Assembly (NCBI GenBank): GCA_035772405.1
Contig: JAYKKM010000174.1
Location: 575,001 to 639,000, forward strand
Source: Chrysogorgia sp. JL179-B06
Lineage: Eukaryota; Cnidaria; Anthozoa; Scleralcyonacea; Chrysogorgiidae
Direction: 5' to 3'
DNA length: 64,000 nucleotides
Shown piece after piece: positions 46,671 through 59,000 of this stretch. The translations under genes were made by a program, and so were the position numbers. Below the pieces are notes generated by a model. It did no database searches and was not told the DNA's origin. It was given only the letters and a program-made list of their open reading frames with translations. Numbering within the stretch: position 1 is the first letter of the stretch; each line of letters begins with the position of its first letter.

Positions 46671-47099
46671 TTTGCAAATTCCGCGATTTGTAACTCTAGG
46701 CAAGGACACGATCGCGGCATGATCAAGATACTTGCCAGCCACATTCCTTATGAATCTTATCACAAATTTACTATATTTCTTTGGATAGTTTGAGCGAAAA
46801 CTCGAGCAAAGATGAACACAACAGCCTATCGGGTGCTTAGCCTCCTTCGCCAGCCGTGTCCGGTGTTCAGTCCCCCTTGCAATTTGTCGACACGAAAAAT
46901 AAAAATAAAGGAAGTCACCGAAACCTTGACTTGGCTACCACAGTAGTTATTCATGAGTTTGAGAGGTACTATAGCCTAAACCCCAAATTCCAAACAAGAA
47001 GCCTTAAACACAATATGATAATTTCATCAAATATTATAATTTGCAATCCTAGTTATTTAATGCACAACCACGTTACGGTATTTACTTTCGGTTTCAGGA

Positions 47100-49134
47100 A
47101 TTATCAGGAATATATTAATATATAACGATGTATCAAGCAAGCGTATCAAGCAGGGAACTGTTAATACACATTGTACTCTGTAACACCGCATCATGCTTGT
47201 TTACTTTCAATAAACCTTAGACAGGCTGCAGACATGCACATGTCGTTTCGGTTTGAAGGTGATTGTCCAGGGAGTCATCAGTCATGTATTGCTCGCACAG
47301 CCTTGAAAGCTATTTGACTCGGAAAAAAGAAGCCACAGAGTTGCGGCCCGTAGAAATGCGTAACCTGCGTAAATATTGACAACAACTATAATATTCAGTA
47401 ACCTTTATTATGTTTCTTTGAAGTTCATTTTATTTGATACTTTCACTTTTAATACTGGCCACTAAACACACATTATGCTCGCTCAGTTTGCAGTTAAAAG
47501 AGAGAAAACGAAAACCTAAACACACAACAACGTTGAAACAGAAATGCTTACTCGGAAAATAGTATTCCCAACAAATAGAAGAGTCTGACAGCACATATAT
47601 ACCTCTGTCTCACCACGCCATAATGACGCCACATTCATACGAAGCGATATCCTAGCACTACTTATAAAAACAATATGAACACCATAAGTTTGTATCCATC
47701 TTACCCCGGTTCCTGTATGGAAGGGAAGCCATAGTATCGCACATATGAATAATATACCAACTGGATCAAAGCGAAACTCCGTTCGTCAAGCTTAGAACAG
47801 CAAGAAAGTTGCAAATATCCAAGCAATATGGGCGTCCCTATATTGTCACATGCTTTATAAGAAATTTACCGGAAGTCCTTTCTTGGAAAGACATTTATTT
47901 CATCGTTACTTTTCTTTTACAGTTAATATAAAAGTGACCGGATAAACCGTCACGCGTTTAATTATTATTATGATCACGTAGTTTAACTAGATTTAAGTTG
48001 TTTGTTAAGTTAGTTACTTGCTAAGTCATCTACATTCTCTGGTTTCCTTACACACCTAGCTGTTTGTGGTTGATTAGCATAGTCATGGTCTATCGGCAAC
48101 GCACTTCCTTTTCCTAAATCCTGTTATTGTAGAATATGTTTAGTCATTTTCCTATTTCAGCTTTATTGTGGTTTCCCAACCCAGAATTGTGTCCTTATTT
48201 GGTTAAGTATACTGTTTACTACCTTTCTAAACGTTACTATAAATTAGGAGCAGTGAACCATGAAAGTTCAGTTATCACAGTTGATTCAGTTGATTTACGA
48301 TCGCCAGTTCTCCAGACTATAGACGAGCGCATTATGTTACAAGTCCGTCTACCAAGTTCAAGTCTTCCCTAACATTAGGTATTATACTATATATATTTCT
48401 TATGATACATCTTAATTACTATCAACTTAGTTTACTCTATATTGTTGCGCAGTTATTCATATTATACTGACTATGCTGTTGCTTGTTTCCTTTATTATCA
48501 TTTGCGCTTTATTTGTGCATGACCTGTAATTGACCTTTACGCTTAGTATTAGCTTTTAAGTATTAGCTTCACTTTTGTCATTATCGATAGATATATGTAA
48601 TCTCTTAACTTGTACATATTAATAGTCTTGTATACTTAGTATTTCTTTTTATTTACTTTGTTACATTAGTGTTACTCGTTCCTGTTTTTTATTCCTGTTT
48701 TATTGTTATTATATTGTTCGTTTATGACTATTAAACTTCTTTAAAATCACTCGTATCCATTGTACGTACGTCGACCGTTTGAGCCGTCTTACATAAACAT
48801 TATTTGACATAAATTAGGTAGGTAAAAACTTCCTTCCGAACACTAAATTTAGTTGTTTCTTGCTTTCAATTAAACTCGACCTCTTATAATCGTCTTAGAC
48901 GTGAAAATCCTTCCAATACAAAGCTTCCTGAGCCCATGGGGCTTATGTATTAAAAGCACACGTGTTTATGTACACAAACTCGTAAAAACACTATGTACAC
49001 ATGAAGTTGTCAACAATGTTGTGCTGCACCCTGTGAACAATGTTATCAAGTATTGATAACAATATTGTTGCAGTATTGTTCAGGCGTTGCGAGTTCTTTA
49101 ATATGACCATTTTGGACGTTAGTTCGGTTGTCTC
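47100..49134. other. Intergenic DNA with no supported gene
   Basis: The first exon and promoter of ZNFX1 copy A (minus strand) may lie here or just left of it, but no ATG exon could be identified. A plus-strand frame of 78 codons at 48136-48372 has no recognised similarity. TGTTGCGCAG (about 48444) to GTCTTACA (about 48792) could bound a solo LTR, but no matching target duplication was found. Otherwise AT-rich unique sequence. Confidence 0.4.
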
Positions 49135-52100
49135 TTAACTGTGAAGTTGGCTGCAATGCGCTGGGAAGAAAAAAGAGCATACAACAGATAAATATTGTTG
49201 AACGTCATCAGCTATGTGTAGGTAAGGCCATGGGAATGAAAGTCATAGAATACCGTCCGAAATTTTTTGAAAAGAAATGCGGGTTTATTTCATTATTCAT
49301 TATTCATTATTTTGGTAATTCTCTTTTAAAGGAGAAGACAAAGAGAAATTCTGACAAAAAATTATTTTTGGTATAAGGCTATGTACAAACTATGTGTTTA
49401 ATACTAAAACCATTTAAATAATATGAACAGTGCATACTGTAATAGACAAATTAAATTAATAATAATCTTGCAAAACGGCATAACGAAAAACCCGAGAAAA
49501 ATCTTATCAGACATCTAAAAGTAGACATAAATTTAGAAAACCACGAACGCCATTTTCGAACACGGAACACATGTAAAATTCATTCCTGAGCTCGTGACAA
49601 CATCATCCAAAGTGATACAAATTAATTTTTATGCTGCAATTTTGTTTTAATTCCTGATTCGGCCAGTTGGTGTTAAATACTTGAATCTTTCAGCAAATAA
49701 TGAAATTTTTAAAAATAATGAAAATTTTTGCGCGGGGCTTCAAACCGATGCGGGCGGTGGACGGTATTCTGTGACTTTCATTCCCCTGGCCTAAAGCATT
49801 AACTACCTAACAATTACACCATGAATTCGTGTAGTATATTTAACAATTAGACAACGAGAACGAGTTGTCCAGGGCGAAGCCTGACTATCTGCTCATAGAC
49901 AACAAGGGCGAGTTGTCTAATTGTTTTAGTATCAACCATAAACAACCTTTCTAACATTGTTCCAAATTTTCAGATAGTTTTACCTTTTTGTTTGTAGAAG
50001 TCTCCCCATTCAAAATGTAGAGTTGCTCGATGGCACATGATAAACAATCGCTCACAAAAAATGAGATTGTAATTACTTTGCTTCACATTTGGTATAGATA
50101 TACTCCATAGGCATAAGCGAATTCATTTTCCTATTCGAAAATGTCAAACTGAACAATTTGCCATTACTTCGGGGCCTCGGGCCAATGTTTTCATGATTTC
50201 ATCACTCGTATATAAAATTTAGCGGGCGCCATGTTTGGACTAGATTTCAGGTTTGTGATTGGATAACGCTACTAGTGGTCTATCACCAATAGACAGTGAG
50301 TAGCTCAGCCAATCAGAATGCCGAATTTGTAATAGACTACTTACTAGTTGGTTGATACTAAAAGCTCCTATACAATTATTATAATTGGCGCTATAATATT
50401 ATAATTGGCGCTATAATATTATAATTGGCGCGATATTATAATTGGCGCTATAATATTATAATTGGCGCTATAATATTATAATTGGCGCGATATTATAATT
50501 AGCGCGATAATATTATAACAAATATTCTGAAATCCTTATAATTATATTCTTATACCTATAAACGTCGAAACATCGTCAGTTTTTTCCGGATTTCTCAACG
50601 ATCCAGTAATTTCGTCGTTCTGTACCACGGGCAGGAAGAGGTTGACAAACTCGTCAGAGTAAGGTGGAGCGATGATATCTAAAACCTTGAAGGAGATTAG
50701 CAACAAAAAATTAGTATACCATTTATATCAAATTCTGTGACTTATAAATAGCTGAGATATCGCAGTTTAAGGTTGTGAAAATGCTCGTTACGCGTGTTAA
50801 AAATAATTAGGGTTGTTTTGGTGAATAATAATAGCGTCCCTCTAATGTCTCACAGGGAGGAAAGCTGAAATCGTATTCATAAAACTACCTCTGTAACGAA
50901 GTGTCTTATTAGTGAGTTGTCCACTTTCTGTGTCTCGGTGCATTTTCTGATGTAACTGATGACAGCAACCACATAGCCTCGACTAACTAGGTGGACCAAG
51001 CGATCGAGAATTGTCTTTCTGAAACTTAGCTAAAAGGAACAAGATAATGAATGAGGAGATTTTGAAAGCAAGAGCGAGTCATATTTTTTGTTGCGTCCGG
51101 TTGTGTTGTGTTAAGTTGCATCGCGCTGTGTTGTGTTACGTACTAACGTTGTGTTACTTTGCGTTGCGTTGCGTTGCATTGAGTTGCATTGTGCTACGTT
51201 GCGTTGCATTGTGTCATGTACGTTGTTTGGCCACGAGTTTATCATTTGTAACTGTCAAGTGTTACCCTCACTAAATAAAGTTGATTGACTGGTTGTTGCA
51301 TCGTGTTGTATTGCGTTGGGTAGCATCGTCTTGCGTTGGGTAGCGTCGTGTTGTGTAGCATCGTGTTGCATTGTTGCATTGTGTAGCATCGTGTTGCGTT
51401 GTGTGGCGTTGTGCTACGTTGCGTTGCACTTGCATCGTGTTGCACTTGCATCGTGTTGCACTTGCATCGTGTTGCACTTGCATCGTGTTGCACTTGCATC
51501 GTGTTGCACTTGCATCGTGTTGCACTTGCATCGTGTTGCACTTGCATCGTGTTGCACTTGCATCGTGTTGCACTTGCATCGTGTTGCACTTGCATCGTGT
51601 TGCACTTGCATCGTGTTGCACTTGCATCGTGTTGCACTTGCATCGTGTTGCACTTGCATCGTGTTGCACTTGCATCGTGTTGCACTTGCATCGTGTTGCA
51701 CTTGCATCGTGTTTCACTTGCATCGTGTTGCACTTGCATCGTGTTGCACTTGCATCGTGCACTTTCATCGTGTACGCTGCATTGCGTTATGTTGCAACGT
51801 GTTGTCTCGTGTGTACGTGTTGCGTTGTGTTGTATCATGTTGTGCTAACGTGGTGCTACGCAGCTCGTTATGTCTCCAGCTGTCTGCAGCCTTACCTCAA
51901 CTAAAGTATCCAAATGTGTGGGAGACTCAAATATTCGGATAAGTAATGACAACACTGCAGAATGTTGAAGAGGGTGACACGTACTAATCTTTAAAAAAAT
52001 GCCAAGGAAAAATACAGAATATAGAGGTCGCAAGGAATTGTGCAGCAAACGAGCAGTGCTATCTCTAGTAAATATACCTCGTCAAGTAAAGCAAGATGTA

Positions 52101-52192
52101 GTGGAGTAGAATCTGTCATCAACTTGAAGAAACTTGGTTCAGATAGCGTGTAATCTACCCATTTTAATATTCCCATGGCAACAACAGGAAAT
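49135..52192 (-). CDS. NELFCD: NELF-C/D (negative elongation factor), last five exons only
   Basis: Subunit of the NELF complex that holds RNA polymerase II at promoter-proximal pauses. Exons in transcript order: 52192-52078, 51988-51896, 51029-50889, 50685-50556, 49160-49135. Translations: FPVVAMGILKWVDYTLSEPS, ISTCHPLQHSAVLSLLIRIF, KTILDRLVHLVSRGYVVAVI, VLDIIAPPYSDEFVNLFLP, and AHCSQLHS before TAA. All splice borders fit and phases agree, for about 167 residues of the roughly 580 expected. No earlier exon was found between 52193 and the duplication edge at 53281. The 5' part is therefore either missing or lies far upstream, beyond copy B. The exons show no frameshift or stop. It may be a truncated duplicate or the 3' end of a gene with ZNFX1 copy B in an intron. 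Confidence 0.88.
49224..49794. mobile_element. Fold-back element in the last NELFCD intron
   Basis: GGCCATGGGAATGAAAGTCA (left) is mirrored by TGACTTTCATTCCCCTGGCC (right). Arms continue to GAATACCGTCCG. Confidence 0.8.
49845..50365. mobile_element. Fold-back elements in the last NELFCD intron
   Basis: A small hairpin (TTAGACAACGAGAACGAGTT to GGGCGAGTTGTCTAA, 49848-49922) lies beside a larger inverted pair, TTTAGTATCAACCA at 49926 and TGGTTGATACTAAAA at 50351. Confidence 0.6.
50378..50515. repeat. Tandem repeat of about 20 bp (ATAATTGGCGC units)
   Basis: About seven copies of TATAATATTATAATTGGCGC with short variants. In the NELFCD intron, next to the exon ending at 50556. Confidence 0.9.
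51425..51765. repeat. 16-bp tandem repeat (TTGCACTTGCATCGTG)
   Basis: About 21 near-perfect units in the NELFCD intron 51030-51895. Related GCGTTGCGTTG-type sequence surrounds it from about 51080. Frames reading CNTMQVQHDASATRCK or its complement are artefacts. Confidence 0.95.
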
Positions 52193-52758
52193 CTAGCGAG
52201 AGATTATAAAAGTTAACATACGAAGCCTGCATAATCATAAACTACCGTTATATACTACTTTACAAATATTAACACTGCATTGTAATGCTGTTAGACCAAA
52301 CCAAACCTAACCCAAACACTAAACAACTTATTTAAGCTATATTTATTGTCCACAAGCGTGAAAATCCGTGTCTGAAAGTGGGGGGATGACTGCATCGTTT
52401 GCGGAAAGTCAGAAGGGGGATAATCATTCATTGGTCAAATTTATTGAAGACAGTCTTCATCTCACAACATAGTGAAGCTGGAGGTCCTACCAAATTTACG
52501 AAAATTTAAAAATAAAGTGATTTTTTCGGAGGTGTACAGCCGCCGCACTTCTACATCCATCTATATACCATGCCTAAAATAAGACCATGCAGAACTCTCG
52601 AATTTTATCGCTTATTACTGTTAAATAAAAAATCTGGTCTTAATTCAGGCATCATTTGCATCCATGGTGAGACGCTTATTCGAAAAAGATGAATCAGCTA
52701 AAAAACAAAAACAAGGTAATAACTGGAAATTTTTTGAATAATTTTCCTACGTGAGAGA
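52193..52758. other. Unique sequence, no gene found
   Basis: Between the most 5' visible NELFCD exon and the hAT-like element. No further NELFCD exon or other coding exon could be supported. AT-rich. Confidence 0.5.
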
Positions 52759-53280
52759 TAGGGATAGAACTGAAATAAATTCCGGCCGGAACTAACCGGC
52801 CGGAACCGGGTATCAGAGTAGTATCTTTCCGTTTGAACCAGTAGCTTAGTCTGACATTGTCCTTGTAGAATGAAGTGGTCAAAAAGTGAAAATAACCCCT
52901 CGTTAAATAATACCAGATAGAAAATTATCAAAATTGTCCTTCATATTTCCATTACATAGAAAACTAGTTTTATAATGTTTTAACTTTTTGTTTTCCATAC
53001 TGGTATCATGAACATTTTTGTTCAATCAAATGTGAATACTGAATATTATTCTCAAGAAAGTCCTTTGTTTCCTAATAGTTGATCTGTTTTTAATCGCGTT
53101 GACGCCGTGCATAGTCTTAGAAAGCCTGAGCACTAAAGATCAACCGCTGACCATATTTTGACAAATAAGTTCCGGTTCCGGCCGAACATTTTTCATGAGT
53201 TCCGGCCGGAACCGGAACTTGGAAAAATGGGAGTTCCAGCCGGAACTAACCGGCCGGAACCAAGTTCCGGTGCATCCCTA
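52759..53280. mobile_element. hAT-like non-autonomous element at the duplication edge
   Basis: The right terminus (read inward) is TAGGGATGCACCGGAACTTG, matching the common hAT start TAGGGATGCACCG. The left terminus is TAGGGATAGAACTG. Subterminal CCGGCCGGAA palindromes occur at both ends. The 8 bp outside each end differ (GTGAGAGA against ATTTTTAA), so no target duplication remains. Confidence 0.75.
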
Positions 53281-53393
53281 ATTTTTAACAGAAGTATTTT
53301 TTCCAAGTTTCCAGACCAAATATGCCAAATTTCATGTCAATGGTCGTATGTACTTTTTCTAGAATCAATTGCGGCTTTTTAGCGCTCTCTTAA

Positions 53394-53671
53394 GGGATAC
53401 TCCAGCCAAAATACAAATGTAGTTCATACGAAAGATCTTACAGACTTTAGTTTATTTCCAAAGTTTCAGTATTGCTATCATTCCTATAAAACAACTCCAC
53501 TGCCGATAAAGAATCACTCAATGACGTCATATTTTCCAATCCTCAAAAATGGCGTCAAAACCTCAAATATTCAACTTCAACTAGCTATATCTTCTTAAAT
53601 AAATAAATTGATAGAAATGATAAAACTTTGGAAATAAACTTCATATGTATTATTTTATTATGAGTATCCCT
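53394..53671. mobile_element. TTAA-type fold-back MITE, family 1, internally deleted
   Basis: TTAA (53390-53393) GGGATACTCCAGCC to GAGTATCCCT TTAA (53672-53675). Copy A at 35057-35073 reads GCTCTCTTAAGCCAACC with one TTAA, which is the empty site. TGACGTCA is at 53522. Confidence 0.93.
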
Positions 53672-54647
53672 TTAAGCCAACCAGCCAGCAAACAAACAAA
53701 TAAGACAACATCAATTAAACAACGATATTATTTTAAAAAGATAAACTAGAAGTCTGTAGAATACACGACTGCACAGCTAGAAACTAGAAAACTAAATAGA
53801 ACTAAAACTTAAAACTTAACCAAACTATATTCTTAGAAGAACCATAAAAAGACAACGCGTCTAACTCATTAACCAGGGACGGCGTCGTGGCTCTAAAAAA
53901 GGGCTCTTGAAAACTATTTTTGTCAAAATATAATTCTGGCTTTCATGCCCATGTGGCAGATAGCCTTAAATGCCAAATATCAGTCTCTTGTTTTTCACCT
54001 TTAGTGCGCCAAAAGCTCGGTTAGAAGGGGTCTTTAATAGCAGAAATTTTGAAGTATCTAGATTATTAGCATTTTGAGCATTCTCGCAATTAAAATTCGC
54101 GTGACTGTCACGCGTAGAAAAAATATTGCTAAAAATATAATGGAAACTTTTCTAAGGGCCTGGGACGTCACGGTGTACCGGGATCATATAAATAGGCCCT
54201 AAGTATGTTTTTTCACCGCACTGGTGGGCCACGTCGCCCCTGGCCTAAACTATGAAGAATACGATTATTATAAACAAAGTTCTATGTTGACAATATACTC
54301 AATTAAGATATATAAAAAAATAGTGTGATTCCGGTTACATTTTGAAAAAATTTAGGGTAGGTAGGTCGGCATTAATATTTTTAAAGAAAATTTTAAGAAC
54401 ATTTTTGGACAATAGCCGTCGGATAGCCGACATTTTGATTTTTTCCACGTTGTTGCAAATGAGCTATAGTAATTATTAGCTACAGTAATTAAGTAGAATG
54501 GTGAGAATTGCAAAGTTGGCGTATGGCGAGGGAGCTATTTATGTTAGCTATATAGGCAAAACATGCTGTTTTGAGATTCCAAGGCCAAAAACAAACTTGC
54601 TTCTGGCAACTGGGCAACTGTTGAAAGTGGAACTCTAGTTAAAAAAC

Positions 54648-55188
54648 AAATTACTTTTAAATAAATGGCCTTTAAGTAGAATATTTAGAAATGTTATTCT
54701 TGTACCCGAGAAATAACGTTTTCATTCTCGTATTTTATGGTTCTGGACGCCACCATTTTAGAGATGGCTTGACGGCTCAAACTCGATGTTCAGCGGTAGT
54801 TTTTTTCTTGACGTCATTGAGTGCTTGTCTTTTGTTCCCGACAAAATTGAAAATAAATTCCCGCTGTACACCGAGTCGGAGCCGTCGAGCAAACTCTAAT
54901 TTGAATTTATTGATTTGTCACATAAACAGAACATACAATACAATTATTATTTATTGCGCTATACATACGACATTACAAATAATGTTTGACAGGAGACGGT
55001 AACAGAACAAAGTCCCAATTTAAAACCGTCCCCTAACATGAATGATAATAAAATTACATCATAATGGCGGCGTCCAGAAGCATAAAATACGAGAATGAAA
55101 ACGTTATTTCTCGAGTACAAAAGCAGATATCGTAAAACTATTAACATTTCTAAACATTATGCAGGCCTTTTATTTAAAAGTAATTTAT
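54648..55188. mobile_element. Composite fold-back element, family 6
   Basis: Outer arms AAATTACTTTTAAATAAATG and its complement. Inner arms ATAACGTTTTCATTCTCGTA and GGACGCCACCATTTTAG match the short copy at 10834-11008. The centre holds extra sequence with TGACGTCA at 54809. Confidence 0.75.
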
Positions 55189-55721
55189 TTTTGGGGGTAC
55201 AGTTACACTAGATAGAAAAGAGCAAAGGGTCGACGCTTTGTTTTTCCAGGGTCAAAAAAAGTTTAGGGTCAGGTGGAAAAAATAGGATCGGTCGGGTAAC
55301 CGGAACCACAACCACATATTTATTTTAATTTGGCCTAATATGATATATGGCATTGTTTGTAATTGTCTCTAAAAATCCTCTTCAATCACCGGAGTTCACA
55401 TTCCAACTTATGTTTATTAAAAGTAAAGATCGCTTCTTTTTCAATTATAAAGGGTATACTTGGTTCCACTGAAACACTCCGTCACTTTTTGTAGCTTCAC
55501 AAAATTCTTCCGTTTCTTAAAAGAAAACAGGCGGGGAGTTAGGGTTAGAAAACACATTAGGCGGGGGGGGGGGGGGGGGGGGTGCTAGGGTTAGAAAAAC
55601 ACATTATGCGCGCGGAGCATCTTACTAGCGAAAAGCGAACACCATTACGTCGAACTTCCTTCAGGGACTCAGAAACTTCGTTTGCAGAAGTTTAGTTTAT
55701 TAGATTTATCACTCTTTTTAG

Positions 55722-55943
55722 GCGAACGGGATACCCCAACAGGCTAGAAGCCCAATTGATAGGGGTTCCGAGGACCTACGATTTAGGGTCGTTATCCGAG
55801 AAACCCGAAAGTCTTACCATTTGCTGATATTATTGCAAAGGCAGCACTTTCTCCTCTGAGTGGTGGTTCGACCCAGGATTTGAAGCTGTGTCTCCCAGCT
55901 CATAGACATGTGTGGTAACCACTAGACCACAACAGCTGGTTTG
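55722..55943 (-). repeat. tRNA-derived SINE
   Basis: On the minus strand the head reads GTTGTGGTCTAGTGGTTACC (A-box TGGTCTAGTGG). About 35 bp on is a B-box-like GCTTCAAATCC followed by TGGGTCGAACC. A body follows (GAAAGTGCTGCCTTTGCAAT). The head resembles a tRNA but an acceptor stem does not close, so it is a SINE, not a tRNA gene. Confidence 0.65.
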
Positions 55944-56038
55944 TAAGTTTGAGTTGTACAACATTACATATAGTTAACATTACAATGTGTAGGTCTTATA
56001 TACTTACCTAAGTAGCTGGTGCTATATTCCTGAAGTTT

Positions 56039-59000
56039 TTAAAGCATTTGAAGACGTCTTAGTTCTTCTTGATCATAATTTTCAAGATTCGTTCGATCCG
56101 ACCACGCTGCATGCTCGGCGCCATCCATTTCTGGAGCCAAATCGTTCCCTTCCGCCAACTTGTGTTGAACACCGCCAATCACTTCACGACATTCCGGACA
56201 CTTCCCTTCTTCCATTGCCCCACCGCATTCCCCAATCGCGTAAATATGCCCATTGCGACATTTAAACCAATGACCTTTCGTTAATCCAATGGCTTTCACA
56301 ATTTTCGCTTTCTCTTCGGGCGTGATAAGCGCCAGCCCTAACTTCCCGCAGATGTTGTCTAACTGCTTGTGGATTTCTTCTCGTTTGTTCTTGTTGATTT
56401 TCTGCGTAGAAGATAACAGCTCTGAGATGGTATCGAGCTGCAGCTGAGTGTCCACAGGGACAGTTTTATCAGTTCTGGTGATATCGTCATCCAACATCTT
56501 CATCTTACATTCCAGGGTCACGCGTTCGATTTCTTCTCTCAGTTCACTCACCATTTGATGCGTGAGTTTCAAATCAACAAGACGTTTCTCCAGGTCGTTG
56601 ACGGCTTTACGTAAACGCTTCTCTGTGCGACTAGCTGGGATCTTTTCCAGGAACGTCGATTTGATTTCGTAGATGCATGGTAGAAGGAAGATTTGATTCT
56701 TGACAGCTGTGAGTTCCTTGTTGGAACATGATAGAATTCTGTGCAAAAGATCGTAGCACGCAGAATTTTCGTGTACCCTCTCCATCTTTATCAATTCCAC
56801 CTTAATCTTTCTGGACACTTCATGATCAACTTGGATATCTTTATGTCTTCCTTCTTCGTAAACCTCTTCACATGGCTGCAGCATTAGTGGATACTTTCTC
56901 CGCAGGATTTCTGCCATTCTTAATCTCTTCGCCTCTTTCGAGCCTCTATTAATTCCCTCATGTTTGATTTTCTTTTTCACAAGTTCAATGTCCATCAACG
57001 TTTTCTTGATGGCGTTGCCATAGCGCAAACTTTTTCGGATCGGAGTTTTGCATTTTGGACATTTCTTGAGTTGTATGCTTGCGTCGTCATCATCTTTGTG
57101 GGCCATCCATTGATCGAGAGCGCTGACCTCGAAAACGTGCCCGCAGTCGAGTAGCTCGATGAACCTTGCTCTGTGTTCATCTTCTTTTCCAAAGAATATT
57201 TCCGTCAGTTCAGCTTTGTCACACACACGGCACAACTTTGGGCATTTTTCTCCACATAGACCAATGCATTTGTGGTTTTTACCACACTGTAACTTCTTAC
57301 GGCAGAATACGTTGCAGGGCAGGCGATCACAGATCTCTGAGCACTTCTTGTTGCATTTCTTGTGTTTGCATTTCCATGTGCACGGCTCCTGGCATGCGGT
57401 ACACGCCTCGCCACACTTCTTGGGACAGGCGCTGTGCATGCATCGATTCTCGCAATCCCTCTCGCACGGTGGACAGTCCTTAGTGCAGGGTTCATTGCAA
57501 ACATGAGAGCACACCAAGGGGCGTCTACAGGGGTGTTTACACGCCACGTGAACTCGACCCTCTTTGCAATCGTGACAATTTCCCGGGCACGGATGACCAC
57601 AATCCAAGATGGTTTTACAAGGAACACCACACTGGTAGTCGTCGGTTGGTGTCGAACATTCAAGGTCATGTTTATGGCCACAAGGAAGCATCTTCTCGAC
57701 CTTGTCGTTGCATTTTAACAAACTGCATGGCTTTCCACATAGGTTTCGACAAGGGTGACCACATGGTAGAGTTTTCTCACAGGACTTGGTGCAATCGAAT
57801 CTTTTGGCATCGGTACTGCACGGCATGCGTTGCTCATGGCCACACTTCTCGAGTGTCTTCGTGACGAGTTTTTCACAGGCACCACACGTCTCCCAATGAT
57901 GACATCGTTTTGAACAGATGTGTTTAAGGTTACACACCTCTTTTCCGCAGGTCTTCTCGCAAATGTAATCCTCATGCATCTGATCAACTGGATGACAGGC
58001 CATTTCACATTGATGCCCGCATTCCAGGCGGAAGTCACATGCCAAGGTACATCCACCTTCAGGTGCCTTCTTAAAATCTTGCGCGCTGGCAGCCGCGGTT
58101 TTCGTCGCCTTGTGATTTCGACAAAAGATAGACAGCGCAGGACCGATGGCTTTCTGCTCATCCAAATCGGCTTTAATCTTCGACCATAACTCGCTCTTCT
58201 CTGCCAGCATACTGATGTTACCAATACAGTAGAATCCCATTCGAGCCCTGGATAACGCTACACAGATGCGGTTGGATACGCCAAGGAATCCGATTCGCTT
58301 CTCATTGTTGCTACGCACCAGTGAGAGCAGAATGATGTCGTTTTCTTCGCCTTGGAAATTATCCACCGAGCAAACTCGAACGCCGGAGAACTGCGATTTA
58401 GGCATCGAACGTTTTAGTTCGAGTAATTGACCAGTGTACGTCGTAAGCACAGTGATTCTGGAGCTTTCGTAGCCTTGATGTAGCAGGTACCGACATAATG
58501 CGACGATGTAGTTAGCTTCGTGTTCGTTCGAATGACTTCGTAACTCCTCGTCGCTTTTCTCGGGATGCTGATGGTCGATGAAGAACATATTCCGTGAGAT
58601 ACCCTCGATGTCGGGGAACGTCTCGACGCTGCCGTGGTTTTTGAGATCGTCGTAGATACGCGCCACGAGTTGCGCAATCTCTGGTCTCATGCGGTGTTGT
58701 GTGTCCAGCGTGTAGCACGTCATCCCATTGGTTACCATGCGTTCAAATAACGACACCGCAAGGTTGTATTGCTTGGCTAAAGTGTAAACACTTGGGTTAG
58801 GCTTGAGTTGTTTATGGTCTCCGATCATAATCAAGTGCTGAGTTCCCTTTGATAACGCCGTGATTATATGAGCTTCGAGTACCTCAGCAGCTTCTTCAAC
58901 CACGATGATCTTTGGTCGGATCTTTTGCAACACGTTTCTGTATTTCGCTGCGCCAGTCGTAGTCATTCCAATGACGGTAGCACATCGTAAAACATCCTCC

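Larger units (their letters stand above)
34935..47100. repeat. Segmental duplication, copy A (with intact ZNFX1)
   Basis: Direct-orientation homology with 53281-64000. Paired landmarks: 34935 with 53281 (ATTTTTAAC), 36903 with 54243 (CTGGCCTAAACTATG), 38641 with 56069 (ZNFX1 3' end), 45548 with 61674 (ZNFX1 splice acceptor), and 47064 with 63964 (near-identical ACTTTCGGTTTCAGGAA). Lineage-specific insertions differ between copies: a LINE and a long RG array in A, a hAT-like element and MITEs in B. The right limit of A is unknown because B runs off the window. Confidence 0.9.

Noticed and set aside
48136..48372. Plus-strand 78-codon frame as a gene
   Set aside because: No recognised similarity, no splice context and no codon pattern distinguishing it from chance. 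It would also run antisense to the expected ZNFX1 copy A upstream region.
48444..48792. Solo LTR (TGTTGCGCAG to GTCTTACA)
   Set aside because: No matching target-site duplication, primer-binding site or second copy in the window. The termini are too short to rely on.
49990..50060. Alternative last NELFCD exon encoding CHRATLHFEWGDFYK
   Set aside because: The AHC-containing exon at 49160-49135 has a strong polypyrimidine acceptor, correct phase and matches the family C terminus. The alternative lies inside a fold-back element.
51242..51942. Repetitive frames rich in CNTMQVQHDA or HRVALASC
   Set aside because: By-products of the 16-bp tandem repeat in a NELFCD intron. The real exon nearby is 51896-51988 on the minus strand.
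55873..55935. tRNA gene on the minus strand (also 38490-38515)
   Set aside because: A-box and B-box-like motifs exist but no acceptor stem or cloverleaf closes, and an extended body follows, so it is a tRNA-derived SINE.
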